NCBI GenBank assembly: GCA_930971385.1
Contig: CAKNGB010000004.1
Span: forward strand, 29,921 to 93,920
Direction of reading: 5' to 3'
DNA: 64,000 bases
Origin: an uncultured Clostridia bacterium
Lineage (GTDB): Bacteria; Bacillota; Clostridia; Christensenellales; UBA1242
A program made the translations under genes and the position numbers. The notes beneath the pieces were generated by a model. That model searched no databases, was not told the origin of the DNA, and worked only from the letters and a program-made list of their open reading frames with translations. This document shows, piece after piece, positions 29,587-38,263 of the stretch (the stretch's first letter is position 1; each line of letters begins with the position of its first letter).

Positions 29587-30906
29587 ATGGAAAAGGATAA
29601 AGCGTTTGAAATATATCAATATTTAATGGAGTCCTCCGAAACGCAAAACAAAACCGAAGAGGTTAAAGCGGAGGAAAAGCAAGAGGTTAAACAGGAGGAA
29701 ACTTCTGTTAAGGAAGATTTTTCGGTAGTCGTTGAAAAGTTTGATAAATATAGTTCCATGGAGGTTGCGCTTAGAAGTAATCTTCTTGGTAAATATATTA
29801 ATGGCGAGTATGTTATTGAAGATAAGGTCAAAGCGGAACTTTTGAAACTTAATAAAGTGGTTGACTTTAAGTCAGATAAAGGTTTGGTTTGCCATTCAAA
29901 CTATAAAGATTTTACCTTTAAATTTGTGATTAAGGTGGAGGAAATGCCAACTTTTTCCACCGCAAAAATATATCTTGTTGAAGAACTTGACTATGTTGAC
30001 GAGAAAAAGGAAATTAAAACTCTTCTTGAAAGCACGGTGGGACCAAGCGACAAAAAATTTATTGAATCGGTTTTGAAGGGCTGGTTTGTTAATGCGGAAG
30101 GCGATGACAGCGGAAATACGGGCAAAGAACTTTCCACTTTGGACGCCATTCTTCTTAAAGTTAAAACCGACTACGCATTTAATAAGGACTTACTTGAACT
30201 TCTTTCGCAAATCTATGTTTTAAGGATGACGGCGTTGTTAAACAAGCTTGGCGAAAAAGGGCAAGGGGTTTTGGATGAATTTAACCGCGTGATGCGTGAT
30301 TATGGCGTTAAAAAACCATCGGTTTTGAAAAACTATGCCAAACTTAAAATTATTCTTGATAAGATTATTAAGGATAAAAATATTTCTGCCGACCTTAAAA
30401 CCTTGGCGGAAAAAGAGGTCGCTGAGATTTATAGGAAATACTATAAACCTATGGAGCGCATTTTCACAATGGAGGATAAAGAGGTCACAATTGCGCCTCC
30501 AAAAGCCAAGAAACTGGAAAATTTGGATGATGTTAAAAAGTCGCTTGACAAAAAAGAAGATAAAGCAAAATCCGCTGGCGGAGGCGGTGGTAAATCGAAA
30601 GGCGGTGGCGGTGGAAAGAGTAAGTCTTATCCAGGCGCAAAGCCTTTAAAGGCGGGCAAAGTGCAATCTGGCGGAGTTGTTATTGCCAAAATCCCATCTC
30701 CACCAAAAACGGAAACAAAATATCCTGAAAAAGAGGTTAAAAAGGCGGAAAATATAGAAGTCAAAACCGTGGATAATTCTCGAAGAGACATGGAAATTGT
30801 GGATGTGATTCCTAATCAAAAAGATATTGACACAAGAGATATGCAAGGACAAAAAGCAAAAGAAAATCAAAGAAAAAAGAATCAAGGTAAAGAATATACC
30901 ATGTAA
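29587..30906 (+). CDS. Unknown 439-residue protein with Gly-Lys linker and basic tail
   Basis: No family recognized. The N terminus has an acidic Glu/Lys-rich stretch (about 20-40). A predicted folded part runs from about 45 to 310 and is rich in helices (LLSQIYVLRMTALLNKLGEKG). It is followed by a flexible linker with two GGGGGKSK units (about 333-350) and a charged C-terminal tail without membrane segments. The layout is of a cytoplasmic protein with a folded core and a disordered, possibly nucleic-acid- or partner-binding tail; this is inference. The transcript appears leaderless. It ends at a bidirectional terminator. Confidence 0.75.
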   Translation: MEKDKAFEIYQYLMESSETQNKTEEVKAEEKQEVKQEETSVKEDFSVVVEKFDKYSSMEVALRSNLLGKYINGEYVIEDKVKAELLKLNKVVDFKSDKGLVCHSNYKDFTFKFVIKVEEMPTFSTAKIYLVEELDYVDEKKEIKTLLESTVGPSDKKFIESVLKGWFVNAEGDDSGNTGKELSTLDAILLKVKTDYAFNKDLLELLSQIYVLRMTALLNKLGEKGQGVLDEFNRVMRDYGVKKPSVLKNYAKLKIILDKIIKDKNISADLKTLAEKEVAEIYRKYYKPMERIFTMEDKEVTIAPPKAKKLENLDDVKKSLDKKEDKAKSAGGGGGKSKGGGGGKSKSYPGAKPLKAGKVQSGGVVIAKIPSPPKTETKYPEKEVKKAENIEVKTVDNSRRDMEIVDVIPNQKDIDTRDMQGQKAKENQRKKNQGKEYTM

Positions 30907-30934
30907 AAAGCCGTGCTTCTGCACGGCTTTAATT
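30907..30934. terminator. Bidirectional terminator
   Basis: AAAGCCGTGC / GCACGGCTTT perfect ten-base stem with TTCT loop, T-rich on both sides. It separates two convergent genes. Confidence 0.9.
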
Positions 30935-31437
30935 TATTTTTCCTTCTCTTTCCAATTCTGAAATGAGCCATTAGATTTTGTGTAGTAATCAAGACCAATA
31001 TTTTTTGCATTTTTCTCATTTTTTCTGTCGCATTCATAGAAACAATTATAAAATTCCACAGCGAAGTCACGCGCTTTTCTTGCTTTTTCGGCGCTTGGAG
31101 CCATTTGTGTGATTTTTTGCAGTTCTTCATGAATTGCCTCTGCATCAGGAACGTAAATTGGAGCATCAAGGTCAAGTATTTTTTTTGTCACTTTTTCATT
31201 AAAATTTTTAACATATTCATCAACGAGATTTTCGTCTAAATAAGTGCGATAGTTGATTTCTTTCGTGTTTACAAAATCATGAATGAAGTTCAAAACCTTT
31301 TGATAGTTCTCTGCGTTTTCTCCATTTGTGGCAACATAAGTCCTAAGGAGTGAACTTTGATCGCGAAAAACATCATATTTATTTGCTGTATCTTTATTTA
31401 TTTCAAGTGTGAATTTGCTGTGCACAACCTCTGCCAT
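30934..31437 (-). CDS. Unknown protein, 167 residues
   Basis: No family recognized. It is a soluble, mostly helical, charged protein (EKVTKKILDLDAPIYVPDAEAIHEELQKI in the middle), without signal peptide or membrane segments. AAAAGGAG precedes the ATG. It has a consensus promoter (31470-31498) and ends at the shared terminator, so it is a one-gene transcript. It resembles in style the other lone unknown minus-strand genes of this window (24265-25281 and 60936-61376), but I see no sequence relation. Confidence 0.75.
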   Translation of the reverse strand: MAEVVHSKFTLEINKDTANKYDVFRDQSSLLRTYVATNGENAENYQKVLNFIHDFVNTKEINYRTYLDENLVDEYVKNFNEKVTKKILDLDAPIYVPDAEAIHEELQKITQMAPSAEKARKARDFAVEFYNCFYECDRKNEKNAKNIGLDYYTKSNGSFQNWKEKEK

Positions 31438-31469
31438 ATCTTTTTCTCCTTTTGTTATTTTCTAAGCCT

Positions 31470-31498
31470 AGTATAACATATTTTTTCGCGATTGTAAA
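31470..31498 (-). promoter_or_regulatory. Promoter of the 167-residue unknown gene
   Basis: Minus strand TTTACA (31498-31493), 17 bases, TATACT (31475-31470). Confidence 0.75.
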
Positions 31499-31579
31499 TA
31501 GTCTTTTTAAAAATTTTGCATAAAAATTATTTTTTCCCACATTTTAAACGAAGATTAAGGAATAATCTTTTGGTCAATA

Positions 31580-33127
31580 ATGAAAGTGGGTGTTTTTATG
31601 GTTTCTAAATTTTCAAGTGGCGCGATTGTGCTTTTAATTAGTGGAATAATCTGCAAGCTATTGGGTGCGTTTTTCCGCTTGCCACTCACAAATATGATTG
31701 GAATTGAGGGAATTGGCGTTTTCCAGCTTGTGATGTCGCTTTATTCATTTGCGCTGGTGCTGACAAGTGGAGGCGTGGCAAACTCGCTTTCCAAACTCAT
31801 AAGTTCGGCGCGTGCAAACGGCAGAGTGGAAAAGATTTCATTATACCTTAAACAAGCCCTTTTAATTTCGGTGGGAATTGGACTTGGGATAGGCTTAATT
31901 TTCCTTGTTTTTGGAAGATATATTGCACTATTTCAGCAGATTTCGTCCAGTTTAAGTTATTCCCTATTTATTCTTCTTCTGCCACTAGGTGCCCTTCTTG
32001 CCACGCTTAGAGGCTTCTTCCAAGGCTATGAAAATATGCTTCCAACTGCGATTAGCCAAGTGATTGAGCAGGTCTTTAAGTTTGCTTTTGGGCTTTTGTT
32101 TGCCTATTATTTTTCCAAAATCGGATTAGCGCAAGGCGTGTTTGGTGCATTTTTGGGCGTGACGATAAGCGAGGTGGTTTCGGTTTTATATCTTCTCATC
32201 TACTATGTTGCCAAAAACAAAGATAGAAAAAAAGAGATTTACAGCAAAGATTTTAAAAGATTGGTCAGAAAGGAGTTTAACCATGCCAATTTTCCACTAC
32301 TTTTATCCGCTTCCATTCTTCCACTTGTAAATGCATTTGAGGGGTTAATCATTGTGCCAAGGCTGATTAGTGCAGGCTTCACATCCTCTGTGGCAACAGA
32401 ACTATATGGGCTTCAAGCAGGCGTTGTGGGCGCCATTCTTCACTTTCCACTCATAATTTCGTTTGCTGTCACCACATCGCTCTTGCCAAATCTTTCTTAC
32501 AATATCTCTAAAGGCAATGGCGGAAAACTTATGATTGAAAAAGGGCTTAAAATTCTTCTATACTTTCTTTTGCCCACAACTTTTGGCATTGTGGCAATCA
32601 TAAAACCAATTCTTACCGTTTTTTATGTTAACATGACAGAGGCGCTCATTGGCATTGCTTTTAATCTTATGTTCTATGGCGCTTTTTCCACCATTTTCAC
32701 AGCCCTTATGCAATACATCATCATGCTTTTGCAGGCGAATGGTCAGTTTAATTACATTTTGGTGATAACAGTTATTGGTGGAGCGGTTAAAGCGGTGCTG
32801 TCGTTTACGCTTTCTGCCCTTTCGTCCATAAACATCTATGCGGTTTTAATTGGCAACATCGCCATGTCAACAATCGTTTGCCTTCTTGGGCTTATTAAAC
32901 TTAAAAATCTCGTGCAATTTTCGCTTAACTTGGGTGAGGTTTGCCTTCTTCTTTTTGGCACACTACTTATGTATCTTGGTGTTTACACCTTTGTGGAAAG
33001 TTCTTACTACGGCCCGCTTGTTAATGTTACCATTGCCGTTTTTCTTGGTATGCTTATCTACTTTGTTATCACAATTTCCTTCTTCTTGAAACTGTTTTAT
33101 AAAAAGAAAGTGAAAAAAAGGGTTTAA
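31580..33127 (+). CDS. SpoVB-type lipid/oligosaccharide flippase (MOP superfamily)
   Basis: 515 residues with about 14 hydrophobic segments. The N terminus SGAIVLLISGIICKLLGAFFRLPLTNMIG and GLFQLV-like stretch (GIGVFQLVMSLYSFALVLTSGGV) are typical of the SpoVB/stage V sporulation branch of polysaccharide exporters. Relatives flip lipid-linked precursors for spore cortex or wall. The start is uncertain: ATG 31580 or ATG 31598 (MVSKFSSG), the latter matching relatives better and having GTGGGTG upstream. A small inverted repeat with AAGGA in its loop lies at 31551-31569. Cortex synthesis is inferred from family only. Confidence 0.88.
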   Translation: MKVGVFMVSKFSSGAIVLLISGIICKLLGAFFRLPLTNMIGIEGIGVFQLVMSLYSFALVLTSGGVANSLSKLISSARANGRVEKISLYLKQALLISVGIGLGIGLIFLVFGRYIALFQQISSSLSYSLFILLLPLGALLATLRGFFQGYENMLPTAISQVIEQVFKFAFGLLFAYYFSKIGLAQGVFGAFLGVTISEVVSVLYLLIYYVAKNKDRKKEIYSKDFKRLVRKEFNHANFPLLLSASILPLVNAFEGLIIVPRLISAGFTSSVATELYGLQAGVVGAILHFPLIISFAVTTSLLPNLSYNISKGNGGKLMIEKGLKILLYFLLPTTFGIVAIIKPILTVFYVNMTEALIGIAFNLMFYGAFSTIFTALMQYIIMLLQANGQFNYILVITVIGGAVKAVLSFTLSALSSINIYAVLIGNIAMSTIVCLLGLIKLKNLVQFSLNLGEVCLLLFGTLLMYLGVYTFVESSYYGPLVNVTIAVFLGMLIYFVITISFFLKLFYKKKVKKRV

Positions 33128-33166
33128 AAATGGTAAAAGAAGCCAAACATCCTTTTAGGAGGGAAT

Positions 33167-33442
33167 ATGAATAAGCAAGAAATGATGGCAACCCTTGCCA
33201 AAAAGACCAATCTTTCAAAAGAGAAATGTGAAAAAGTGATTGACGAATTTAAGAAGGTAATACTTGAAGTTTGCGGAAAGGGCGAAGAGGTAAACATCCG
33301 CAATTTTGGCAGGTTTAAACTGCAAGAAACAAAGGAGAGAAAATTTATCAATCCTCAAACCAAGCGCTACTATGTTTCCAAGCCTAAAAAGATGATTGCC
33401 TTTAAAAGTTATAAGAATTTTAAATATGCTTTTGAAAATTGA
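33167..33442 (+). CDS. HU/IHF-family DNA-binding protein
   Basis: 91 residues, normal size for HU. It has the N-terminal helical pair (NKQEMMATLAKKTNLSKEKCEKVIDEF), the conserved VNIRNFGRFKL, and the beta arm ending with KRYYVSKPKKMIAFKSYK. The arm is shorter in classic residues than HU of Bacillus (the usual RNP of the tip reads KFINPQT), so this may be a divergent paralogue rather than the main HU. AGGAGGG precedes the ATG. Located 39 bases after the flippase; a terminator follows. Confidence 0.9.
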   Translation: MNKQEMMATLAKKTNLSKEKCEKVIDEFKKVILEVCGKGEEVNIRNFGRFKLQETKERKFINPQTKRYYVSKPKKMIAFKSYKNFKYAFEN

Positions 33443-33450
33443 AATGGATA

Positions 33451-33482
33451 AAAGATGCAAAAACTTGCATCTTTTTTCTTTT
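33451..33482 (+). terminator. Terminator after the HU-like gene
   Basis: AAAGATGCAA / TTGCATCTTT perfect stem, AAAC loop, then a T-rich run. Confidence 0.9.
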
Positions 33483-33525
33483 TTTCGCACAAGACAAAAA
33501 TTTCCATAATATTTTAATATACCAC

Positions 33526-33554
33526 TTGAAAAATTGAGTTTGGTGTGGTAAAAT
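33526..33554 (+). promoter_or_regulatory. Promoter of dusB
   Basis: TTGAAA (33526-33531), 17 bases, TAAAAT (33549-33554). The ATG at 33561 is seven bases past the -10. AAGGA lies in between but would be upstream of the transcript start and is too close to the ATG. Confidence 0.7.
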
Positions 33555-33560
33555 AAGGAT

Positions 33561-34499
33561 ATGAAAATAAGAAATGTTAACTTTGGAGAAAAACCACTTT
33601 TCCTTGCGCCTATGGCTGGCGTAAGCGATGTTGGTTTCCGCGAGGAAGCGGTTAAATTTGGTGCAGATGTCACATACACCGAAATGTTATCTGCACGCGC
33701 TATGGCACACAATCCTAAAAAGACGGATTTGATGACCATCACAAGCCCACTTGAAAGGCTGACAGTTGCTCAGATTTTTGGGCATGAAAGTGAATATTTG
33801 GTGAAGGCGCTTGAAAATGAAATGCTCGATAAATTTCCTGCAATCGACATCAACATGGGTTGCCCTGCGCCAAAAATCATAAGAAATGGCGACGGCGGTG
33901 CGCTTATGGACAGCATACATCTTGCAGGCCATATCATTGAAAGTTGCAGAGAGATGACCAAAAAGCCACTTTCCGTGAAATTCAGAAAGGGCTATTCTGA
34001 GGAAAATTACCTCGACTTTGCCAAGATGTGTGAAGATAGTGGTGCTGACTTTATCACTTTCCACGCTCGCACTGTGGAACAGGGGTATAGCGGGGAAGCA
34101 GACTATGACGCGATTGCCGAAGTTAAGGCAAAAGTGAAAATTCCAGTGATTGGCAACGGCGATGTTGTGGATTTAGCGTCCTATGAAAGAATGTTGTCGA
34201 CAGGTGTTGACGGCGTGATGATTGGCCGTGGTGCGCTTGGCAAACCATGGATATTTAAACAACTTAAAGAAGGCAAAGAGGATGTTGATGTGGATAAATA
34301 TCAAGTTGTTTTAGACCACATCACAACACTTAGAAAATACTATAACGAAAAGTGGCTTTCGCTTTACATAAGAAAGCACCTTCTTTGGTATGTTAAAGAC
34401 ATTCCAATGGCAAACGCCATCCGCATGACCCTTGCCACTTGCCAAAATATCGACGAGTGCTTAGAGATTATTAAAAAATGTTTTTCTAAAAATATCTAA
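33561..34499 (+). CDS. dusB: tRNA-dihydrouridine synthase (DusB family)
   Basis: 312 residues, near the family norm. FMN-binding TIM barrel with FLAPMAGVSDVGFRE at the N terminus, the active-site stretch INMGCPAPKI (Cys101, the general acid), and GNGDV and GVDGVMIGRGALGKPW for FMN phosphate binding. It reduces specific uridines in tRNA using NADPH. The transcript appears leaderless. Lies alone, before pgk. Confidence 0.95.
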   Translation: MKIRNVNFGEKPLFLAPMAGVSDVGFREEAVKFGADVTYTEMLSARAMAHNPKKTDLMTITSPLERLTVAQIFGHESEYLVKALENEMLDKFPAIDINMGCPAPKIIRNGDGGALMDSIHLAGHIIESCREMTKKPLSVKFRKGYSEENYLDFAKMCEDSGADFITFHARTVEQGYSGEADYDAIAEVKAKVKIPVIGNGDVVDLASYERMLSTGVDGVMIGRGALGKPWIFKQLKEGKEDVDVDKYQVVLDHITTLRKYYNEKWLSLYIRKHLLWYVKDIPMANAIRMTLATCQNIDECLEIIKKCFSKNI

Positions 34500-34558
34500 T
34501 TTTGTTTTGAAAATCTTTCCAAAAAGTGTATTATAGTTAATAGCGTGGGGGATATTTT

Positions 34559-35722
34559 ATGAAAAGAACGATTAGAGATTTAAAAAACATTGAAAATAAA
34601 CGCGTCCTTTTGAGATGTGATTTTAATGTTCCTCTTGATAACTATGGTGACATCATCGACGACACCAGAATTGTCAGTTCTCTTCCAACAATAAAATATC
34701 TTAACGACCAAAAGTGCAAACTTATCATCTGCTCTCATCTTGGCAGACCTAAGGGGTATGATAAGTTCCTTTCTCTTTTCCCTGTTGCCGTTTCGCTTAT
34801 GAAATACTTTCCAAATAAGGTTAAGTTTTCTTCCAAAGTGACAGGAAAAGAAGTGGAAAACATGGTTGCCAACATGAAAGGGGGAGATATTCTTCTTTTA
34901 GAGAATTTGCGCTTTGACTCGCGCGAGGAAGAAAACGACCCAACCTTTGTTAAGGAACTTGCCTCACTTGCCGACATCTATGTTGACGACGCTTTCGGCG
35001 TGGCACACAGAAAACATGCTTCCAACTACGGCGTGGCGCTTAAACTTCCAAATGCTATTGGCTTTTTGATTGAAAAGGAATTAAACGTTTTTTACAAGGC
35101 GTTTGAAAATCCAAAAAAGCCTTTTGTTGCCATTTTGGGCGGTGCGAAAGTTAAGGATAAGTTGACGCTTATAAACAATGTTATTGGCAAGGCAGACACC
35201 GTGCTTGTGGGCGGAGGAATGGCATACACATTTCTTCTTGCCGAGGGCATAAAGATTGGTAAGTCAATTGTGGACCTTGACCTTGTGGATGACGCCCGCG
35301 AAATTCTTAAAAACGCCAAGGTTAATGGCACAAAAATTGTGCTTCCAGTTGACCATGTGGCACTTCTTGGCGAAAAGGTTGTGAAAACAAGCGAACTAGA
35401 GCAAGATATGGTTGGGCTTGACATCGGAAAGAAAACCATTCAAATGTTTACAGAAGAAATATTAAACGCAGGGCAGATAATTTGGAATGGCCCTGTTGGA
35501 AAATATGAGGACAAAAGATTCAGAAACGGCACAATGCAAATTGCCAAAGCCGTGGCAAAAAGTTCGGCATATTCCATTGTGGGTGGAGGCGACAGCGTGG
35601 GCGCCATAAACACTCTTGGCTATGCCGACAAAATCGACCACCTCTCAACTGGCGGAGGCGCAAGTTTGAAACTTATGGAAGGAAAAGTTTTGCCAGCGGT
35701 TGAGGTTATCGACACATTATAA
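34559..35722 (+). CDS. pgk: Phosphoglycerate kinase
   Basis: 387 residues (typical 390-400). The signature LLRCDFNVPLD is near the N terminus and GGGDSVGAINTLG with STGGGASLKLMEG at the C terminus for nucleotide binding. Catalyses ATP formation from 1,3-bisphosphoglycerate in glycolysis. GGGGGAT lies seven to eight bases before the ATG. A likely promoter is the TGTATTAT region near 34527-34534 with TTGAAA at 34507-34512. It forms an operon with tpiA ten bases downstream. Confidence 0.97.
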   Translation: MKRTIRDLKNIENKRVLLRCDFNVPLDNYGDIIDDTRIVSSLPTIKYLNDQKCKLIICSHLGRPKGYDKFLSLFPVAVSLMKYFPNKVKFSSKVTGKEVENMVANMKGGDILLLENLRFDSREEENDPTFVKELASLADIYVDDAFGVAHRKHASNYGVALKLPNAIGFLIEKELNVFYKAFENPKKPFVAILGGAKVKDKLTLINNVIGKADTVLVGGGMAYTFLLAEGIKIGKSIVDLDLVDDAREILKNAKVNGTKIVLPVDHVALLGEKVVKTSELEQDMVGLDIGKKTIQMFTEEILNAGQIIWNGPVGKYEDKRFRNGTMQIAKAVAKSSAYSIVGGGDSVGAINTLGYADKIDHLSTGGGASLKLMEGKVLPAVEVIDTL

Positions 35723-35731
35723 AGGAGATGT

Positions 35732-36481
35732 ATGAAAAAAATAATCATATCCAATTTTAAAATGAACACAACGCCAAGCGAAATGAAAAACTATGCCATG
35801 ACGCTTGCCACCAAAACGAAAGGCTCAAAAAACAAGATAATAATTTGCCCGCCTTTCACACATTTTGCAGTTGCCAATCAGTTTTTTGAAGGCTCAAAAA
35901 TCTCACTTGGCGCACAAAATGTTTCGGATGCTGAAAGTGGAACTTACACTGGCGAAATTTCCGCTTCCATGCTTAAAGATTCGAAAGTGGAATATGTGAT
36001 TGTTGGTCATTCGGAAAGAAGAAGCAGGTTTAAAGAAACCGATAAACTTATAAACAAAAAAATTAAAACCGCCCTTGCAAATGGGCTTAAAGTTATTCTT
36101 TGTATCGGCGAAAATTTGGCAACGCGTGAGGCTAAAGAGGCAGGGAATTTTGTTAAAAAACAACTTGACGATGCACTTAAAGGAATTTACGAAAACGAAC
36201 TTGAAAGTTTAATCATTGCCTATGAACCTATTTGGGCGATCGGCACTGGAAAAACTGCCACCATAAAAGATATTCAAAAAATGGTGGAACTACTAAGAAA
36301 GGAAATTTCATATCTTTACACCGATAAGGCAGGCGAGAAGATTAACATCGTCTATGGCGGAAGCATCGACATAAATAACTATAAAAAAATCATCTCACTT
36401 CCATGTTTGAATGGAGCGTTAATTGGTGGAGCAAGTTTGAATGTTGACAACTTCACAGTCATCTCGAAAGAAAATTACTAA
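35732..36481 (+). CDS. tpiA: Triosephosphate isomerase
   Basis: 249 residues, full length. Catalytic NFKMN (Lys), GHSERR (His) and AYEPIWAIGTGKTA (Glu and the phosphate-gripping loop) are all present. Interconverts glyceraldehyde 3-phosphate and dihydroxyacetone phosphate. AAAGGAG precedes the ATG. It runs directly into dnaX 11 bases on, so glycolytic and replication genes probably share a transcript. Confidence 0.97.
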   Translation: MKKIIISNFKMNTTPSEMKNYAMTLATKTKGSKNKIIICPPFTHFAVANQFFEGSKISLGAQNVSDAESGTYTGEISASMLKDSKVEYVIVGHSERRSRFKETDKLINKKIKTALANGLKVILCIGENLATREAKEAGNFVKKQLDDALKGIYENELESLIIAYEPIWAIGTGKTATIKDIQKMVELLRKEISYLYTDKAGEKINIVYGGSIDINNYKKIISLPCLNGALIGGASLNVDNFTVISKENY

Positions 36482-36492
36482 TAGGGGAGAAA

Positions 36493-37596
36493 ATGGAGCA
36501 TATATCACTGTATAGGAAATATCGACCAAAGACCTTTGAGGAGGTAATTGGGCAAGACCACATCACAAAAACACTTCAAAACCAAATCATGAATAACCAC
36601 ATCGGTCATGCCTACCTTTTCACAGGAACGCGTGGCACGGGAAAGACCAGTATTGCCAAAATTTTTGCAAAAGCGGTCAACTGCTTATCGCCAGTGCATG
36701 GTTCGCCTTGTGGTAAATGCGAAAATTGTTTGAGGTTAGAGAAAGAAAACGACATCAACATCATCGAAATCGACGCGGCATCTAATAACAAGGTGGACGA
36801 TGTGCGCGAGATAAGAGATAAAGTGAAATTTTTGCCAGTTGGCGCAAAATATAAGGTATACATCATCGACGAAGTGCATATGTTAACAGATTCGGCTTTC
36901 AACGCACTTTTGAAAACTTTGGAGGAGCCACCAGAGCATATCATTTTCATCTTGGCAACCACCGAGGCGCACAAACTTCCACAAACGATTCTATCTCGTT
37001 GTGTTCGCTTTGATTTTCATTTAGTGTCTGTTGAAACGCTTATGAAGCATCTTGCAAAAATTTTCGACAAGGAAAAAATAACCTATGATGAAGAAAGTTT
37101 GAAACTTATTGCAGTTGCTGGCGAAGGCAGTGTGCGCGACACCCTTTCAATTGCCGACTCGATTGCGTCATATTGCCAAGGTAAAATCACAAAAGAGGAA
37201 ACTTTAAACATCCTTGGCACAACCGACTATGAACTTATCCTTTCCTTTTTCAAGGAACTTAAAGAAAAGGAAGTTGGAAACATCTTGGCGCTTATCGACA
37301 AGATTGAAAAGGAAGGAAAAAACCTTGCTGTGTTTGCCAAAGATTTAAGTAAGCACGCCAGGAACCTACTTATCGTTAAAACTTGCAAGGACGCAGACAG
37401 CATTTTGAATTTGCCAGAAGATGTTATGGCAAAATTTAAAGAGCAAGCAGAAATTTTTGACGAGAAAGAACTTATTAGATATATGCAAGTGTTCTCGTCG
37501 GCGGAAAACGAACTTAGATACACACTTTCTGTTCGCCTTCTTCTTGAAACCACTTGCCTTACGGCTATGCTTAATTTGGAAGTAAAAAAAAACTGA
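36493..37596 (+). CDS. dnaX: DNA polymerase III clamp-loader subunit DnaX, gamma-like zero-frame product
   Basis: 367 residues covering the AAA+ module and collar domain. Walker A is GTRGTGKT (45-52); zinc ligands are Cys64, 73, 76 and 79; Walker B is DEVH (126-129); sensor 1 region TTEAHKLPQTILSRC. The frame ends abruptly at TGA 37594-37596, directly after a nine-A run (37584-37592), giving a gamma-like protein. The -1 frame is open from the run onward and encodes a DnaX-type C-terminal domain up to 37928, so a tau-like protein of about 479 residues can arise by slippage. DnaX is the motor of the clamp loader. GGGGAG precedes the ATG. Confidence 0.95.
   Translation: MEHISLYRKYRPKTFEEVIGQDHITKTLQNQIMNNHIGHAYLFTGTRGTGKTSIAKIFAKAVNCLSPVHGSPCGKCENCLRLEKENDINIIEIDAASNNKVDDVREIRDKVKFLPVGAKYKVYIIDEVHMLTDSAFNALLKTLEEPPEHIIFILATTEAHKLPQTILSRCVRFDFHLVSVETLMKHLAKIFDKEKITYDEESLKLIAVAGEGSVRDTLSIADSIASYCQGKITKEETLNILGTTDYELILSFFKELKEKEVGNILALIDKIEKEGKNLAVFAKDLSKHARNLLIVKTCKDADSILNLPEDVMAKFKEQAEIFDEKELIRYMQVFSSAENELRYTLSVRLLLETTCLTAMLNLEVKKN
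37584..37593 (+). promoter_or_regulatory. Putative -1 frameshift / transcriptional slippage site of dnaX
   Basis: Zero frame reads GTA AAA AAA AAC TGA. It contains nine A and ends in the heptamer A AAA AAC, a form used for -1 ribosomal slippage, just before the stop. GGAAG at 37578-37582 could be an internal stimulator. I see no strong hairpin downstream, which favours polymerase slippage on A9 as known for Thermus dnaX. Confidence 0.65.
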
Positions 37597-37928
37597 ATAT
37601 TGAGGTGGATAAAACCAAACTATCGCCGAAAAATGTGTGGGGAAAGGTGGTGTTATATTTAAAAGAGAATAAAAAAGTTGCCCTGTATGTTGCGTGTGGC
37701 GACATTGTGGATGTGAAAATTGAAAACGACAGTTTGATTATCCGAAGTTCCGACGACTTTTTGGTGGGCGTTTTGGAGGACGGCAGGCGCGACATTGAAA
37801 ATGCTCTTCGCTGGCAAGGGCTGGACTTAAAACTTGTGATTGTTAAATTTGAAAGTTTGAAACAAAAACAGGAAAAAGACATATTAAAACTTATCCGCTT
37901 GTTTGGAGATAAGTTTGTAAGTAATTAA
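37593..37928 (+). CDS. DnaX C-terminal (tau-like) domain in the -1 frame
   Basis: About 111 residues. The stretch WGKVVLYLKENKKVALYV ... GDIVDVKIENDSLIIRSSDDF matches the pattern of the DnaX C-terminal domain (W-VL-LK--K--L-- ... V----L-I-F). A separate start is poor: the only near start is GTG 37605 with no ribosome binding site, which argues for expression as a fusion. In other bacteria this part of tau contacts the polymerase and helicase. An alternative is translational coupling, or a sequencing error in the A run. Confidence 0.75.
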   Translation: MNIEVDKTKLSPKNVWGKVVLYLKENKKVALYVACGDIVDVKIENDSLIIRSSDDFLVGVLEDGRRDIENALRWQGLDLKLVIVKFESLKQKQEKDILKLIRLFGDKFVSN

Positions 37929-37938
37929 GGAGAGAAAT

Positions 37939-38262
37939 ATGGGATATAACTATGGCGGATTTGGCGGAGGTGGTTTTGGCAATATGCAACAACTTATGCG
38001 CCAAGCACAAAAGATGCAAGAGGACATGAAGAAAAAGCGTGAGGAGATTGATAACACCGAGTTCACCTCGCAAGTGGGTGGTGGCATGGTGGAAGTTAAA
38101 ATGCTTGGAAACAAAACCATGAAAAGCGTGAAAATTAAAAGAGAGGTTGTTGACCCTGACGATGTTGAGATGCTGGAAGATTTAATTCTTTCTGCCACCA
38201 ACGATTGTTTAAGGCAAATCGCAAAAATGGAAAGCGAGCAACTTCCAAACATAGGAATGTGA
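37939..38262 (+). CDS. YbaB/EbfC family nucleoid-associated protein
   Basis: 107 residues with the family pattern: [22 protein letters not shown] helix, then [44 protein letters not shown] core. The N terminus carries a Gly/Tyr-rich extension ([14 protein letters not shown]). It forms dimers that bind DNA without strong sequence preference. AAGGAG precedes the ATG. Placed between dnaX and recR as in most Bacillota. Confidence 0.94.
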   Translation: MGYNYGGFGGGGFGNMQQLMRQAQKMQEDMKKKREEIDNTEFTSQVGGGMVEVKMLGNKTMKSVKIKREVVDPDDVEMLEDLILSATNDCLRQIAKMESEQLPNIGM

Positions 38263-38263
38263 T

